Shown: positions 22,201 to 35,400, counted from the first letter of the stretch. The stretch is 64,000 nucleotides of DNA from Lyophyllum atratum (GCA_014905825.1 JACGCN010000001.1:2046001-2110000), one strand, 5' to 3'. The notes: generated by a model from the letters alone, not told the origin. Translations and numbers: made by a program.

Positions 22201-25152
22201 TTTCTGGGAATGATGGTCTATTTTTCCGCCTATGTCCCATTCTATGCCTGGATCGCTCATCCCCTGTTCCAGCTGCTAAAGAAAGGAACGGATTGGATTT
22301 GGACCGAACTACACCAGGAAGCATTCGATCTGTGCAAGCAAGTCTTGACAAACGCACCGGTTCGAGGTTACGCCGTCGAAGGGAAACCTTATCGGTTGTA
22401 CACGGACGCCTGCGATTACGGCCTCGCGGGCATACTGCAGCAAGTCCAACCAATCAGTATCCGGGATCTTCGGGGTACGCGGGTGTACGACCGGCTTCTC
22501 AAGGCTTACAAGAATAACGAGCAGGTCCCTTCCCTGGTTCCTTCCCTATCCAAGGAGATAAACGATGTCCCCGAGCCAGGAATATGGGCGGAGTCATTTG
22601 AGGATACTATAGTTCACGTAGAGCGCGTGGTAAGCTATTGGTCTCGAGTATTAAAGTCCGCCGAGCGGAACTACTCGCCAACAGAGCGCGAAGCACTAGC
22701 CTTGAAAGAGGCTTTAATTAAATTTCAGCCTTTTCTTGAGGGGGGGGATATCCTAGCTATCACGGACCACGCAGCGCTTACTTGGAGCAAGACGTTTCAG
22801 AACGTAAATAGGCGATTACTCACCTGGGGCACCGTTTTTGCTGCGTATCCCACGCTCCGAATCATCCATCGCGCGGGACGCGTACATTCCAACGTAGACC
22901 CCATCTCTCGACTACGAAGAAGGATGCCCATCACTTCGGGACCAAAGACTGATGACATCAGGACACTCACCCTGTCAAGCCCCGACGATCCCATGAAGGA
23001 TATGTATCTCGAGCTCGGAGATCGGTTCGAAGAACGGCTGTTAAGCGTGGCTTCCCGATTTGTACAAGCCGAGGAATCTTGGGATCAGGCACCATCGGCT
23101 ATCAACACTGACCCTGTCTATCTCGACTTCAACTCAGCGTTGAATGACATCGATCTCCCCTATGTAACCTCGAGATCATACTCTGTAATGGTTAGCCTCT
23201 CAAAAGAGGAACTAAATGATTGGGTACATGCTTATCAGCTCGATCCGCATTACAGCGAGGTGATCAAGGAATGGAAAGGCGAACGGAACTGGACAAATCC
23301 TCGATACCCTCAATATCACTACAGTGACGACGGTTTGATATTTTTTGAGGACTGGCAAGGTAACAATCGTCTCTGCGTTCCGAAAAATCGTCAGAGTCTA
23401 GTAATGAATGAGGTACACAACACAGTCAGCGAGGCAGCACACGCCGGCTACCACAAGACGTATAACCGTCTGGCCGCCACTCACTATTGGCCAAGGATGT
23501 CGCGCGATTTAAAGCTCTTTGTCACCACATGCGACATATGCCAAAAATCCAAACCACGCCGCGACCCGCCTAAGGGGTTATTACAACCAATCCCGATTCC
23601 CTCGCAGCCTTTCGAAGTAGTAACGATGGACTTCATACCCGAACTTCCGAATTCAGAGGGGTTTGATAACATTTTGGTAATTGTCGATAAACTCACTAAA
23701 TATGGAATATTTATTCCGTGTACAGTTACTATCACAGAAGACGAAACCGCTGAGTTATTCTTCAAGCATGTTATCTCGCAATATGGAATCCCTCGTCAAG
23801 TCATAACGGATCGTGACACCCGCTGGAAGAACGACTTCTGGAAAGAGATATGTCGTCTGATGGGTATGACACGCGCCTTGACCACCGCTTTCCACCCACA
23901 GGCTGACGGACAGTCCGAGATACTTAATCAGACGCTGGAGATAGCACTACGCGCATACATCGGACCATCAAGAGACGATTGGTCCAAGTACCTTGACGCC
24001 TTGGCCCTCAGTTACAACTCGACTCCCCACACAGCTACGACCTTCGCACCAGCATACTTACTGCGCGGATATACACCTATCACGGGTTCAACGATCTTAG
24101 TGAATCCGAGCTCTGTTCCCAGACCATCGGAGGAGGCAGTTGACGACCCCGATCTGCTTCACGAGAAGGCGGCTGTTATGGTCGATCATTTCAATGCGGA
24201 GCGCACTCGAGCCAAGGAAGCACTACTACTAGCTCAAGTTCATCAAAGACGCGCATATAATAAAGGACGACTTACTACGGAGTTCGAGGAAGGCGATATG
24301 GTGGTACTCAATGCCCACTCCCTGGAATTACTCAAGAAGGAGAAAGGGAGAGGTAAGAAACTCCTTATGAAATATGATGGCCCCTTTGAAATAATTCGGA
24401 AGCTAAGCCCTGTTACTTATCAGCTTCGCATGCCGGCTTCATACGGGACCCACCCTATCATAAACATCGCTCACCTGGAACGGTACTTAACATCACCTGA
24501 ACAATTCGGAGAGCGACCCTCGCGACGTCTCAATCGTGCCGACTTCGTGGAACTCGAGGAATGGGACGTCGATGCAATAGTAAGCGAGCGTTTCCAAAAA
24601 CGCAGAGGCGGGCGACGCGCTCGCGAGTACAAGGTGCGCTTCACCGGATTTGGTCCGGAATCAGACGAATGGTTAACAGCAACCGATATGAAAAACGCGC
24701 CACTCGTCCTCAAGGCGTGGCGGGACCACAAAGCAAATCTACACGCGCCTCAGACGGAACGCGACGGAAATTTACAGAACACTCTCGAGATATCACACGA
24801 ACCATTTCTGAACGATGGGACGCGCCCTGAACAGTCACAAGGCCATCCGGCAGAGCGGGAAAGCACGGTCGTGGCGCCAGAAGACGTCACTCCACCCTCT
24901 CACACATCACACATCCAGGGTCAGTCGCGGCGCATGTTGCGAGGACAAAGGAATCTAATAGATGTGCGCGAACGTTAGCGAACACGAGCTCGAACATTAG
25001 CGAACACGAGGCGCGACGAAAAGGGTTCTTCATCCGGTCATCTACACTATTTAACATTCTAATTTTCTGCACCTAATCTCCAGAACATCCTCGTTCGACC
25101 ACTTTCACGCACCCAGCCTCTTATCAAACTTCCAGTTACCCCTTTATTAAAC

Positions 25153-25941
25153 ATGCCTTCCGTTCACTCGACCGCCCTCACATTCGTCGCGAGCCCCACG
25201 ATGCGCCAAATCGAGGCCGTTATCCGCGATCCTTTCCTTAAATCGCTATTTCGCGGCGCCATCGCGTCCCCTTTGCTCGACTATCAATACAACCCCCTCG
25301 ACATCATCCCTCACCTCGACCATGGCGCAACCTCGTACACTCTCGATCCTCGAGTCGCAACATCGCTGTGGTCGCTCATGACCAAGATGGCCCAAGTCGT
25401 GCACTGCGCCGCCCACGATTTTGACCCCTACACTTCCGGCAAGGAACTCCCTATCACACTCCCTCGCGACCGCCTTAAATCACTCCAACTCTCCACCCCC
25501 ACCTTATCCTATGTCCTCGCTTTCCCGCACCGAAACCCTCTTTTGGACGCCTTCCCCTCCATGGAACAGCTTCGATTCCGTCTTCAACTCGTCCAACACA
25601 TCGCGTGCAGCTACCTGGTATGGATTGGGAAGGGGATCGAACGCAGCGTCGCCCAGGGAATGGCGTGCTCGTGGAACTGGGGCGCATATTGGGGAATGCA
25701 GTGGGAGGAGTTTCTGGAACGACTGGAACAGCCCGCTAAGTACATTCCCGTCGTCCCGGTCTACGATAACAAGGCCGTTGACGACTCACTCGCGATGATC
25801 CTCCATCCTTCTCTCTCGACTCCCGCCCTTCGTGCCAACAACATCTACAACGGTCGCATTCCAATCAGAGGCGGCCCCATAACCGTGGATTTCCCTCTCG
25901 CCGAGTCGGCTGACGATTTCGCACACCTTTTCTTGAACTAA
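25153..25941 (+). CDS. extra ORF of the chromovirus, unknown function
   Basis: A 262-residue frame begins 174 bases after the gag-pol stop and ends 235 bases before the 3' LTR. It starts MPSVHSTALTFVASPTMRQI and ends ADDFAHLFLN. It is rich in short hydrophobic and aromatic stretches (CSYLVWIGKG, WNWGAYWGMQWEEFL) but I see no signal peptide, no transmembrane helix of the envelope type, and no zinc or nucleic-acid motif. Codon use looks coding and the frame has no stop, so it is probably a real third gene of this retroelement. It might be made from a spliced or internal transcript. I do not recognise a family and give no function. Confidence 0.65.
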   Translation: MPSVHSTALTFVASPTMRQIEAVIRDPFLKSLFRGAIASPLLDYQYNPLDIIPHLDHGATSYTLDPRVATSLWSLMTKMAQVVHCAAHDFDPYTSGKELPITLPRDRLKSLQLSTPTLSYVLAFPHRNPLLDAFPSMEQLRFRLQLVQHIACSYLVWIGKGIERSVAQGMACSWNWGAYWGMQWEEFLERLEQPAKYIPVVPVYDNKAVDDSLAMILHPSLSTPALRANNIYNGRIPIRGGPITVDFPLAESADDFAHLFLN

Positions 25942-26163
25942 CACGGGCACTTTAGTACCATCGTCATTGTAAATAGCTGTACTAATACTTACCGGATCCT
26001 AGTGCCCTTACCTATGCGACCTTTCCTTCTTATTTATTATCACCCTTCCTTTACGACTTCACGTTTCACGACTTTTATGATGTTCTTTGTCTTAATTCCT
26101 CGACCGTCGACTTTAACACTATTTTCGTTCCAGGGTATCTGAGAATTTATTCAGTGCGTCTAA

Positions 26164-26176
26164 ACTGGGGGGGCTA
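26164..26176 (+). other. polypurine tract
   Basis: ACTGGGGGGGCTA lies immediately before the 3' LTR. The run of seven G is the expected start site of plus-strand DNA synthesis. The tract is short and G-rich with a few pyrimidines. Confidence 0.6.
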
Positions 26177-26848
26177 TGTCATGGGATGTAGTATGAGCAC
26201 ATACCTTAAGGCTAGCCTTGTCAATTAGAAGTTAAGACGCACTTAAGAATAACAAAGGAATTGAGACGCGCTGATAGACGCGTTCAATCTTATCTCAGAA
26301 ACCCGGATCAATCTCGCAAGATTGATATGAAGTCAGAGATGCCAGGGACTTGCGAGATGCCGAACAATATCTCGGATCTCGGGATCCGCCAAACACCGGA
26401 TGTTTGTTTGGCAACAGCCTCAGCCGGTTCCGGCGGCTCGGATGGATCCATCGCGTGTGCTCGAGATTCTTCACGCCCTTTGAAGAATCTTCTAGCAAGC
26501 ACAAGGTGCCGGTCCCCCTTACACTCACACTGACTCATGAGCATAGCCTCCTCAGTAGTATATAAAGGCTTAGTCTACTACTGTATTCGGTACTTCGAAT
26601 CAATCCTATTTACCTCTACAATTGAGTGATCATAAAGACTTATCTTGCAGGTTGCAAAGGACCGACGCGTATTTCACTTATTAAAGAACTAACAGAGTAA
26701 CTGTTACTTCGCCAAACGTCAGTGAGACGTCTTGGGATAAGTTCACGCATCTGTACTTAGAACAGTAAGATTTGACGGATCTCTAAATATAGAACCGGCG
26801 GATATCGTTGCTATCTAATCTACGCTAGATTAACTCTGGATCGCAACA
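26177..26848 (+). repeat. 3' LTR
   Basis: Same length and, by eye, the same sequence as the 5' LTR (constant offset 20,117). It is followed by CACCT, after which copy A of the exonuclease-DDE transposon resumes with TCCAG at 26854. Confidence 0.95.
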
Positions 26849-29800
26849 CACCTTCCAGTTTTTTTATGGCTGCCAGACTGTCTTCCCGGGCGGCCGGATG
26901 AGTTCATATGCACACGATGCGGAGTGGGCCATCCTCTCGTTCGCAATGGTATGTCTCTAGACCGTTGCGGGAACCCAACCGTTTACTCACTCGTCATGTA
27001 TTAGGATGGAACAACAAACCTGTTGCTCGTCGTGTCCGGGACCTTCATAACGACTATTTCCTTCTGACAGCGCGATTTGTATGCAACAAGGAAACAAAGA
27101 ACAATCCTGGATGTGGAGCATCGTATCAGGGAACAGATCCCAAAATTCTCGCACAGCTTCCACGTCATGTTCATGAGGCATTTCCAGGTAGGTATATGTG
27201 CACTTCTAAGATATTATCAACTCATAAACTCGTATCAATTCCAGCGTATCTCACAGCTCGTGGTGCCATCGATAAAAGACTAATGGCTGCCATGCGGACT
27301 CTGTTCGCGAGTCGATTTGGTCCTGAGCCGTTCGCATCACTTCTGGGAGAAATGCGTCATTTACATCATTCAGACCGCGAATTGATGTATCTAGCTGCCT
27401 GCGCCTCATCACAGACGTCTCCCGTGGAATTTTCAGTGTTTGAAGACAAGAATAGATATGCAGGGACTCATCCGTCATCTCAATGGTGTAAATCTGTCTT
27501 CGTAGACTGGATGCGAGCCCACCGAGTCTTTTTTGATAGAGTTATGGCTTCTCTTCCCGGGACTATCTTGAAAGGAGATCACACATTTAAGGTAAGTTGC
27601 GGGTCTTCAAATATTTTCGAAGCAGTCATTCAATGTTTCTTCAGCTGCTCAAATCTATGGCTCCCCTTTCAGGAGAACCTACTCATGATGCTATGTATAC
27701 TATAGTAAATGAGTGGGAAGATGCTCGTGCACAAGCCTTCACACTCACAAAAAGTCTTTCGTATGTTAGTGAGATGTACGAAGACATTGCGGAAGGCCTT
27801 GAAGCACATGGTCATTCTCCGACGTCTTTCATGTATACTGACAACGCATCTGGTCAGTTATTTCTTGTATAACACTTCGAAATAAAGCTTATTTTGATAT
27901 TTTAGGGGAGCTCGCATTTCATGAGTCTACGACTCGCTCATTGACCAATAACGTGGTTCATAAAGAGCTTGATCCATATCAGAAACTTCCACCACTTGAA
28001 ATCCCTCCCGACATTCGGGTCGCTGTCTACAACAGCTCTGACTTGATTGATAGTGCATGTAGTCATATCTTGGACAGTATTCCTGGAGATGGTTCTCGTC
28101 TGGTTATTGGACTTGATATTGAGTACGAGCTCGAGACCACTGGTCAGGGTGGTCCGGGAGCAAATCCAAGAGCGCGAACGGGTCAACTTGATGTTGTCCA
28201 GATTGCGATGGAGGATACTGTCTATGTTTTCAAAGTACGCTTTTCCCATCACATATGAAATTGTTAGATAGCTTAAAAGGTCTCAGGTTACTCAATTCAA
28301 GTCTCCTGCATCAGTACCACCATGTCTTCGGGCGGTACTCATATCCGAGCGAATTGTCAAGACTGGTCGAGCTGTACGTGCTGATTTGCAGAGGATTGCG
28401 GAAGTCTGGTCTATTTCAGAGCTTCGTACACTCCTCCAAAACTCTGAAGCCACTTCTATTGACCTGGGTGCGCTGGCAAAGCTAAAAGGCAAAGTCTCTG
28501 ATGCATCTGCGGGACTTGCGGCCCTGTCCGCAGTCATCTTGGAGAAACGGATCAGTAAACTTGATTCTGTTCGCTATTCCCGATGGTCTAGCCAAGAGCT
28601 TACAGAGTCTCAGATCAAGTATGCAGCTCTTGATGCATATTGCAGCTGGTGCATCTGGAAGAAGATATCATCTCTTCCTTCTGTTAATTTGCCTCTGACT
28701 AGAGACACACCTGGGCAGCTAGTTAGTCTCTACTCGGGGAAAAAGGTTGTGGCACTTGGATCACTCATTTCGGCAACAGATGCTATTTCTATTCCCCCAC
28801 TTGGTTCCAGACCAGCTGGAGCAATCAACGTAACACCTTCACGCGCTGTCATTCTGGTCGAGAAGGTGGTTGTACCTGGGTTTATCGTTTCCCTATATCA
28901 TGAAACATTGGAAACCTTGTCAAGTGAGCTGAAGCCATTTCATCTTGTTGTTTCCCGGTCAACACTCCGCACCCGCGCTGCCGAACCGCCTACATCCACT
29001 GAGCCTATCGGTCCTACTATCCAATTTGTGTTTGAAGAGCCTTCACAGCCCACCAGGGAACCTTTAACGACTCCTGGCTCTCAATTGGGATATGCGTATG
29101 ACTCTGATACCGATTCAGAGTCAGATAGCTCTGATTGTGACGAGGAAGACTTGCCTGGATTGCTAAGTTTTTCAGCCAATCCTACCAAGGTATGTTTTGA
29201 AAGCATTTGAGTCATTGTTAAAGCTAACCAAAATTATACAGGATCCACCTAGTGAACCAAGCTCCGATGAAGAGTACGATATTGATGATGGTTTTGATGA
29301 CCTTATCCGAAATGTGGATTTGACATCCCTCGATGATCCCTCTCCCTCCATTAATACTCTTCATCAACCACAATCTGCTTCTAGTCCTTTCTCAAACCGG
29401 CTTTTCGATGATTTGTGGCATGTCCAAGACCGCCTTCTACGATTACTGCCAAAAGGACACTCAGGATTCAAGGCTTTTGCAGCTGCATTCAGCCAGGTTC
29501 TTTTGATTCCAGACGAGTCAGACGTCACAGCTGTCTCTGCTGTTTATCAACGACGGGGACTTACTTGGTCTTATGCACTTCGTTCAAAGTCAGATGCAAT
29601 TCGACGGCGTGTACGACGATATTGCCCACCACCAGAGAGACTCGTTCCGGATTTGAAGAGACTCTTTGATAGCTGGTCAGATGTGAAGTGCTCTGCAGAT
29701 CCCCAGCGAGGGGCACTTTTCTCAGAGGCCGCAACGAAACAGGCAGGAGCAATTATCCGTGTAGCGGAACGTGGTCTCCTTTCCGATCCCCCTGGATTTC

Positions 29801-31515
29801 CTCTCTATCGCGTAATTGGCACAGATCCTGATGGCCTAAGAGTCTATCGTTGCATGCGTGGAACCAATTCAATTGAAGGAGGTATCCACATGCCCATCCG
29901 CCGCACGTTTGGATCCCTTCGAGCATCACCAGAACTGGCTGATTGCTTGCTCGCTAATATACGCCATCGAAGAAATGCAACGGCAAGTGTTCCACACCTA
30001 TCCTTGAGTTAAACTTATTTTTCATTTGGTGTACAGGTCGGATGGTTCAACCGTACAGGAAAACGGTTTCGGAACCATTTTGACACTTGGCGGACTGATG
30101 AAATTGTTGAGCTTGCAACAGAGTTGGGCATCAAGCCGACATTCCCTCTGCCTTCTGTTCTTGGCACGCGCATTGCGACGAAGGAGTCATCAGGAATTAT
30201 CAAGGTACCGAAAGCCATGACTTCAGCATATGGTATGCATCACATCGAGAAAGCTGTCCAGGAGGGCACTCCATACTATCGAGATGTACCTGTGCACCTC
30301 CTGACACATCTGTCGACGGCCCGCATCAGTGTCTACGAATACCTTCGACAACGTCAACAGACTGCGCATGCAGTCGTCCCCATACACACACCCGCAGAGT
30401 ACAAGCTCTACAACGAGCTGCTCAGCACCGATGGATTCACTATCTATTCCTCGCGTGCACCTATTGCAACTCAGACAGCAAAAGTGATCAACTTCGAACG
30501 ATTCGCGACGCGATGGAACGAAGTCGTACACGAACGGCTCGATGACCATCTATTCTACAAGATCCCCCAGCTTCTCGAACGCCATCACAAGGTGTGGGCT
30601 GCGTATCGTGCTGAGAAAGCAACGTTGTCCAACAGTGTACAAGAAAGGAAGGGAATCACTGACATACTGAATGATCCCAAGCGGCGATCTCGAGTCTTGC
30701 CAGCACTGACCCTCCCGGGAGCCAATCCGCAGCCGCAACCACGACAAATCGAAGGGAGAGGCCGAGAGAATAGTCAGACCGGCGGTGAGTACCGTGAATG
30801 GAATGTTTTCGACTCACAGTTGACGTTCATCACCATAGCATCCTCGGGAACATCTATGGTACCCCCCACAAAGCCAGCCGCACTGCAGACACTCCCTATC
30901 GTACCCATTCACATATCAAATCTGCCGGCATCCACACCGAACATGGAAACGGCGGAAGAAGCGGCGCGAGAAGGCGTCCCTGCTCAGCGTGAAAACACAG
31001 AGCTGCGCATTCCGAGCTCTATCGCGATGCCCGGATGTGACCAAGGCGGCGAACTTCAGGCGGCCTCTTCAAGTACGTCGAATTCGAACGGTGACCGGAA
31101 AAGACGCTTGAAGCGGTGTGCTGCGTGCCGTGACCACAGTTGTGATCGTGTGGAGAGCTGCAAGGGGTCGGGTGGGGCAAAGTTCTGTTCGTGCACACAT
31201 CATGATGGTCCTAAAAATCCACGGAAGAAGTCAAGGTTGTTCTAAATCAGCGAGCACCCCGCTCAGCAAACAGCAATCAGTATGTTATTGTCAATAGAAA
31301 AGCTCACCATTCAATGCAAGAGGCCCGAAGCCAACCACTTATTTATCTTCAGAGTGAAACTCAGAAATTCTGACAGGTAAAAAGGAATGAGTGCACCGGC
31401 CGCGCGATTCCAATGGACTGCAATTGACGACGATGCAAAAGGCTTTACTGGCGGAAGCATGGCCCCGAGTCAAAAGACAAACCTAAGCAAATAGACGACT
31501 TGGTGCAAAACAAAA

Positions 31516-31596
31516 GCATTCCGACGGGCTCGAACTCAGTGCTTCGGTGAAAGCGTGGCTTAAGTGTGCGCGCAAACCAGCTGGGCCACATAACCT
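31516..31596 (-). other. degenerate tRNA-Leu-like sequence near the right end of copy A
   Basis: The minus strand contains TGGCCCAGCTGG, similar to the A box of leucine tRNAs, ACTTAAG at the place of the anticodon loop, and GAGTTCGAGCCC similar to a B box, followed by TTTTGTTTT. The acceptor and T stems do not pair properly, so I treat it as a relic or a chance resemblance. An identical copy is at 37881-37961 in copy B. Confidence 0.3.
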
Positions 31597-32472
31597 TGTA
31601 GATAGTGGGTCACATAACACTCTATTATACCCTGAAATTCGAACTTGAAAAACTTGAATCATCGACGGACATAACATGTGAGCCTTTCTAGGCTCATGTG
31701 TTATGCCCGTCGATGGTTATGTCCCACATAACACATAACACGCACAGCCACTACCGATTTGGTATGACATTCCCATCTCTTGCTCGGGCGCCCGGGCACC
31801 GTGCAGCCGGATGCCAAATTCGTACACAAGTGCAAAATGCCGCCGACTTCCACAGCTCCCACAGATCAACTCCCAGCACAATCAAGACTGCGACGTCGTC
31901 ACAAACAGTATGTATCAATGTTCATCCTTGTTCATACATAGTCCTTAGCTGACAATCTGAAACCAGGTGCTGGTTATGTGGTTTTGGAAGGGCTTGCAAT
32001 CACTGATCAACCCCGATTTGCCGTCGATGCACCTACCGCTTGTTGCTCAGGATAACGACGATTAGAGGCAAGAGACGTGAGGGGAGATCATCACAATCAC
32101 GGTGCGTTACTGAGTCCCACAATGACTGATCCCCGCTGATTACACCTTTCTCCCCTCGAGCTCCCTACCCTGTACCTCGTTTGCAGCCGCCGGCGGGCGC
32201 CTTTCACGCCTTTCGCGACTTTTCGACCCACCCATGCATACCGCCATGCATACCTCCCGTCGGATAGCCCAACCTCGGCCTCGACTCCCGCCCCCAGCTC
32301 AGCCCGCCACCGCCATCATGGCTGTATATCATCGTGCGAGTGGATTGGCGGCAGCGAGCAATGTCAGACCTCGGGCTACATAGGACTCTTTGTAGCCTTG
32401 TGGTGATATGTATTTTGTGTAGTTGTAGCTCATAATCTACGATTTACGAGGCGGCCATGCAGCCATGCAGCC

Positions 32473-35400
32473 ATGCTAACTTATCATGTGTCCTCGCAAA
32501 CGTCGTGCTCGATGTCTAGCTCACTCTCCCAGCACGCATCAGGTAAAACGCGACACTCAGCTGCTCTGATGCCTAAACCGGACCCCTCAACTAAACCTAA
32601 ACCCAATACGTCGTCTACCCATGGTGGTGCTCGCCCTGGCGCAGGCAGAAAACTAAACACATCAAAAACAACTCAACGTCTATTCTCGAGTAACACCGTT
32701 CCTGGGACACCGGGCCAGGCAAGCGCACTCTTCTCTGATCGTACGTGAGCAGTCAGAGTGGATCCCGTGCCTCCCACGAGACAGAATTCAGGTGCGTCGT
32801 CACTGATGATCACTGGCAATGATTGACACCGAAGTTACTCCATTCTAGATTCGAATGTTCTCACCGCCGAGGAATATGCGAGGTTGCGATCAGAGTGGGA
32901 TGACATCCAGGAACTGGAGACCAATGAGGGTCAAGGAGATGCTGAGGTTGAAGAAAGTCTGTTTGAGGGAGAAGATGATCTGTTGGACGCGATGAATCAG
33001 GCTGAACGCGAGTCCAATGAGGAGAGCATATTGCAGGGGGTTCACGTCCAGTACCTCTTGGGTATTGTGGCAAAGTTGAAGGCCGAGATCAAATCCTCCG
33101 GCCAGCCCAATTGCTACAAGAGTGGTACACTTTGGATCCATCCCAAAGATCCGCTCTTTGCTCTTCATTCTACGAAGAATAATCCTGGGGGTTACTCACC
33201 CACTGGACTGTATCACCTTCCAGTTTTTTTATGGCTGCCAGACTGTCTTCCCGGGCGGCCGGATGAGTTCATATGCACACGATGCGGAGTGGGCCATCCT
33301 CTCGTTCGCAATGGTATGTCTCTAGACCGTTGCGGGAACCCAACCGTTTACTCACTCGTCATGTATTAGGATGGAACAACAAACCTGTTGCTCGTCGTGT
33401 CCGGGACCTTCATAACGACTATTTCCTTCTGACAGCGCGATTTGTATGCAACAAGGAAACAAAGAACAATCCTGGATGTGGAGCATCGTATCAGGGAACA
33501 GATCCCGAAATTCTCGCACAGCTTCCACGTCATGTTCATGAGGCATTTCCAGGTAGGTATATGTGCACTTCTAAGATATTATCAACTCATAAACTCGTAT
33601 CAATTCCAGCGTATCTCACAGCTCGTGGTGCCATCGATAAAAGACTAATGGCTGCCATGCGGACTCTGTTCGCGAGTCGATTTGGTCCTGAGCCGTTCGC
33701 ATCACTTCTGGGAGAAATGCGTCATTTACATCATTCAGACCGCGAATTGATGTATCTAGCTGCCTGCGCCTCATCACAGACGTCTCCCGTGGAATTTTCA
33801 GTGTTTGAAGACAAGAATAGATATGCAGGGACTCATCCGTCATCTCAATGGTGTAAATCTGTCTTCGTAGACTGGATGCGAGCCCACCGAGTCTTTTTTG
33901 ATAGAGTTATGGCTTCTCTTCCCGGGACTATCTTGAAAGGAGATCACACATTTAAGGTAAGTTGCGGGTCTTCAAATATTTTCGAAGCAGTCATTCAATG
34001 TTTCTTCAGCTGCTCAAATCTATGGCTCCCCTTTCAGGAGAACCTACTCATGATGCTATGTATACTATAGTAAATGAGTGGGAAGATGCTCGTGCACAAG
34101 CCTTCACACTCACAAAAAGTCTTTCGTATGTTAGTGAGATGTATGAAGACATTGCGGAAGGCCTTGAAGCACATGGTCATTCTCCGACGTCTTTCATGTA
34201 TACTGACAACGCATCTGGTCAGTTATTTCTTGTATAACACTTCGAAATAAAGCTTATTTTGATATTTTAGGGGAGCTCGCATTTCATGAGTCTACGACTC
34301 GCTCATTGACCAATAACGTGGTTCATAAAGAGCTTGATCCATATCAGAAACTTCCACCACTTGAAATCCCTCCCGACATTCGGGTCGCTGTCTACAACAG
34401 CTCTGACTTGATTGATAGTGCATGTAGTCATATCTTGGACAGTATTCCTGGAGATGGTTCTCGTCTGGTTATTGGACTTGATATTGAGTACGAGCTCGAG
34501 ACCACTGGTCAGGGTGGTCCGGGAGCAAATCCAAGAGCGCGAACGGGTCAACTTGATGTTGTCCAGATTGCGATGGAGGATACTGTCTATGTTTTCAAAG
34601 TACGCTTTTCCCATCACATATGAAATTGTTAGATAGCTTAAAAGGTCTCAGGTTACTCAATTCAAGTCTCCTGCATCAGTACCACCATGTCTTCGGGCGG
34701 TACTCATATCCGAGCGAATTGTCAAGACTGGTCGAGCTGTACGTGCTGATTTGCAGAGGATTGCGGAAGTCTGGTCTATTTCAGAGCTTCGTACACTCCT
34801 CCAAAACTCTGAAGCCACTTCTATTGACCTGGGTGCGCTGGCAAAGCTAAAAGGCAAAGTCTCTGATGCATCTGCGGGACTTGCGGCCCTGTCCGCAGTC
34901 ATCTTGGAGAAACGGATCAGTAAACTTGATTCTGTTCGCTATTCCCGATGGTCTAGCCAAGAGCTTACAGAGTCTCAGATCAAGTATGCAGCTCTTGATG
35001 CATATTGCAGCTGGTGCATCTGGAAGAAGATATCATCTCTTCCTTCTGTTAATTTGCCTCTGACTAGAGACACACCTGGGCAGCTAGTTAGTCTCTACTC
35101 GGGGAAAAAGGTTGTGGCACTTGGATCACTCATTTCGGCAACAGATGCTATTTCTATTCCCCCACTTGGTTCCAGACCAGCTGGAGCAATCAACGTAACA
35201 CCTTCACGCGCTGTCATTCTGGTCGAGAAGGTGGTTGTACCTGGGTTTATCGTTTCCCTATATCATGAAACATTGGAAACCTTGTCAAGTGAGCTGAAGC
35301 CATTTCATCTTGTTGTTTCCCGGTCAACACTCCGCACCCGCGCTGCCGAACCGCCTACATCCACTGAGCCTATCGGTCCTACTATCCAATTTGTGTTTGA

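Larger units (their letters stand above)
6852..24978 (+). pseudogene. gag-pol polyprotein of chromovirus, split by KDZ insertion
   Basis: The frame opens at ATG 6852 (MATATMEVMEGSS) and runs to 8302, then resumes at 19266 after the KDZ element; the split codon GA/A gives Glu in GNAETWYW, so the full frame would be 2,387 residues with no shift between gag and pol. In order: capsid-like gag, an RG/DD-rich linker, a CCHC knuckle (CRHCGSGKHWDNEC, near 19821), aspartic protease DSG (20371), reverse transcriptase YIDD (21958), RNase H (YTDACDYG, near 22400), integrase HHCC zinc region (23440-23545), integrase core with MDFIPE, VITDRDT and FHPQADGQSEI, and a chromodomain at about 24550-24735 (YKVRFTGFGPESDEWL). 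All catalytic residues seen are intact; the insertion is the only visible lesion. Confidence 0.95.
6060..26848 (+). mobile_element. Ty3/gypsy chromovirus LTR retrotransposon, itself interrupted by a KDZ element
   Basis: Two 672-bp LTRs at 6060-6731 and 26177-26848 start TGTCATGG and end GCAACA; they are identical as far as I can compare them. The element is bounded by CACCT at 6055-6059 and 26849-26853, a 5-bp duplication as expected for this superfamily. Order inside: LTR, primer-binding site, gag-pol in one frame, an extra ORF, polypurine tract, LTR. Without the KDZ element and its duplicated 7 bp, the retroelement is 9,826 bp. Identical LTRs point to a recent insertion. RT before integrase and a C-terminal chromodomain place it among chromoviruses. 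Confidence 0.95.
5314..31245 (+). pseudogene. DDE transposase with inserted DEDDy exonuclease, copy A, disrupted by gypsy insertion
   Basis: Ten exons correspond to those of copy B: 5314-5632, 5690-6059 continued at 26854-26948, then 27005-27187, 27245-27591, 27645-27852, 27906-28234, 28287-29189, 29242-29982, 30037-30784 and 30839-31245. The gypsy element splits exon 2 after TATCACCT. Otherwise every exon is open, and codon 92, a TGA in copy B, is CGA here. Two CpG changes seem to be on this copy: 27142 (Glu to Lys) and 31138 (Gly to Ser inside the C-terminal cysteine cluster). Domains are described under copy B. With 20.8 kb in exon 2 it should not give a functional protein. Confidence 0.85.
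3835..31684 (+). mobile_element. exonuclease-DDE transposon, copy A, interrupted
   Basis: The element begins GGCTCATGTGTTATG and ends with the inverted counterpart CATAACATGTGAGCC; the 28-bp terminal repeats match at 24 positions. It is interrupted by a MITE (3882-4576 plus a TA) and by a gypsy element (6060-26848 plus CACCT). Removing both leaves 6,359 bp, exactly the length of copy B at 31691. The left end also has a hairpin made by TGTGTTATG and CATAACACA, and CACATAAC motifs recur near both ends, which could be transposase binding sites. Seven base differences from copy B were found, all at CpG. Confidence 0.85.

Noticed and set aside
25153..25941. Envelope gene of the retroelement
   Set aside because: No signal peptide, transmembrane anchor or cleavage site is visible, so it is listed only as an unknown ORF.
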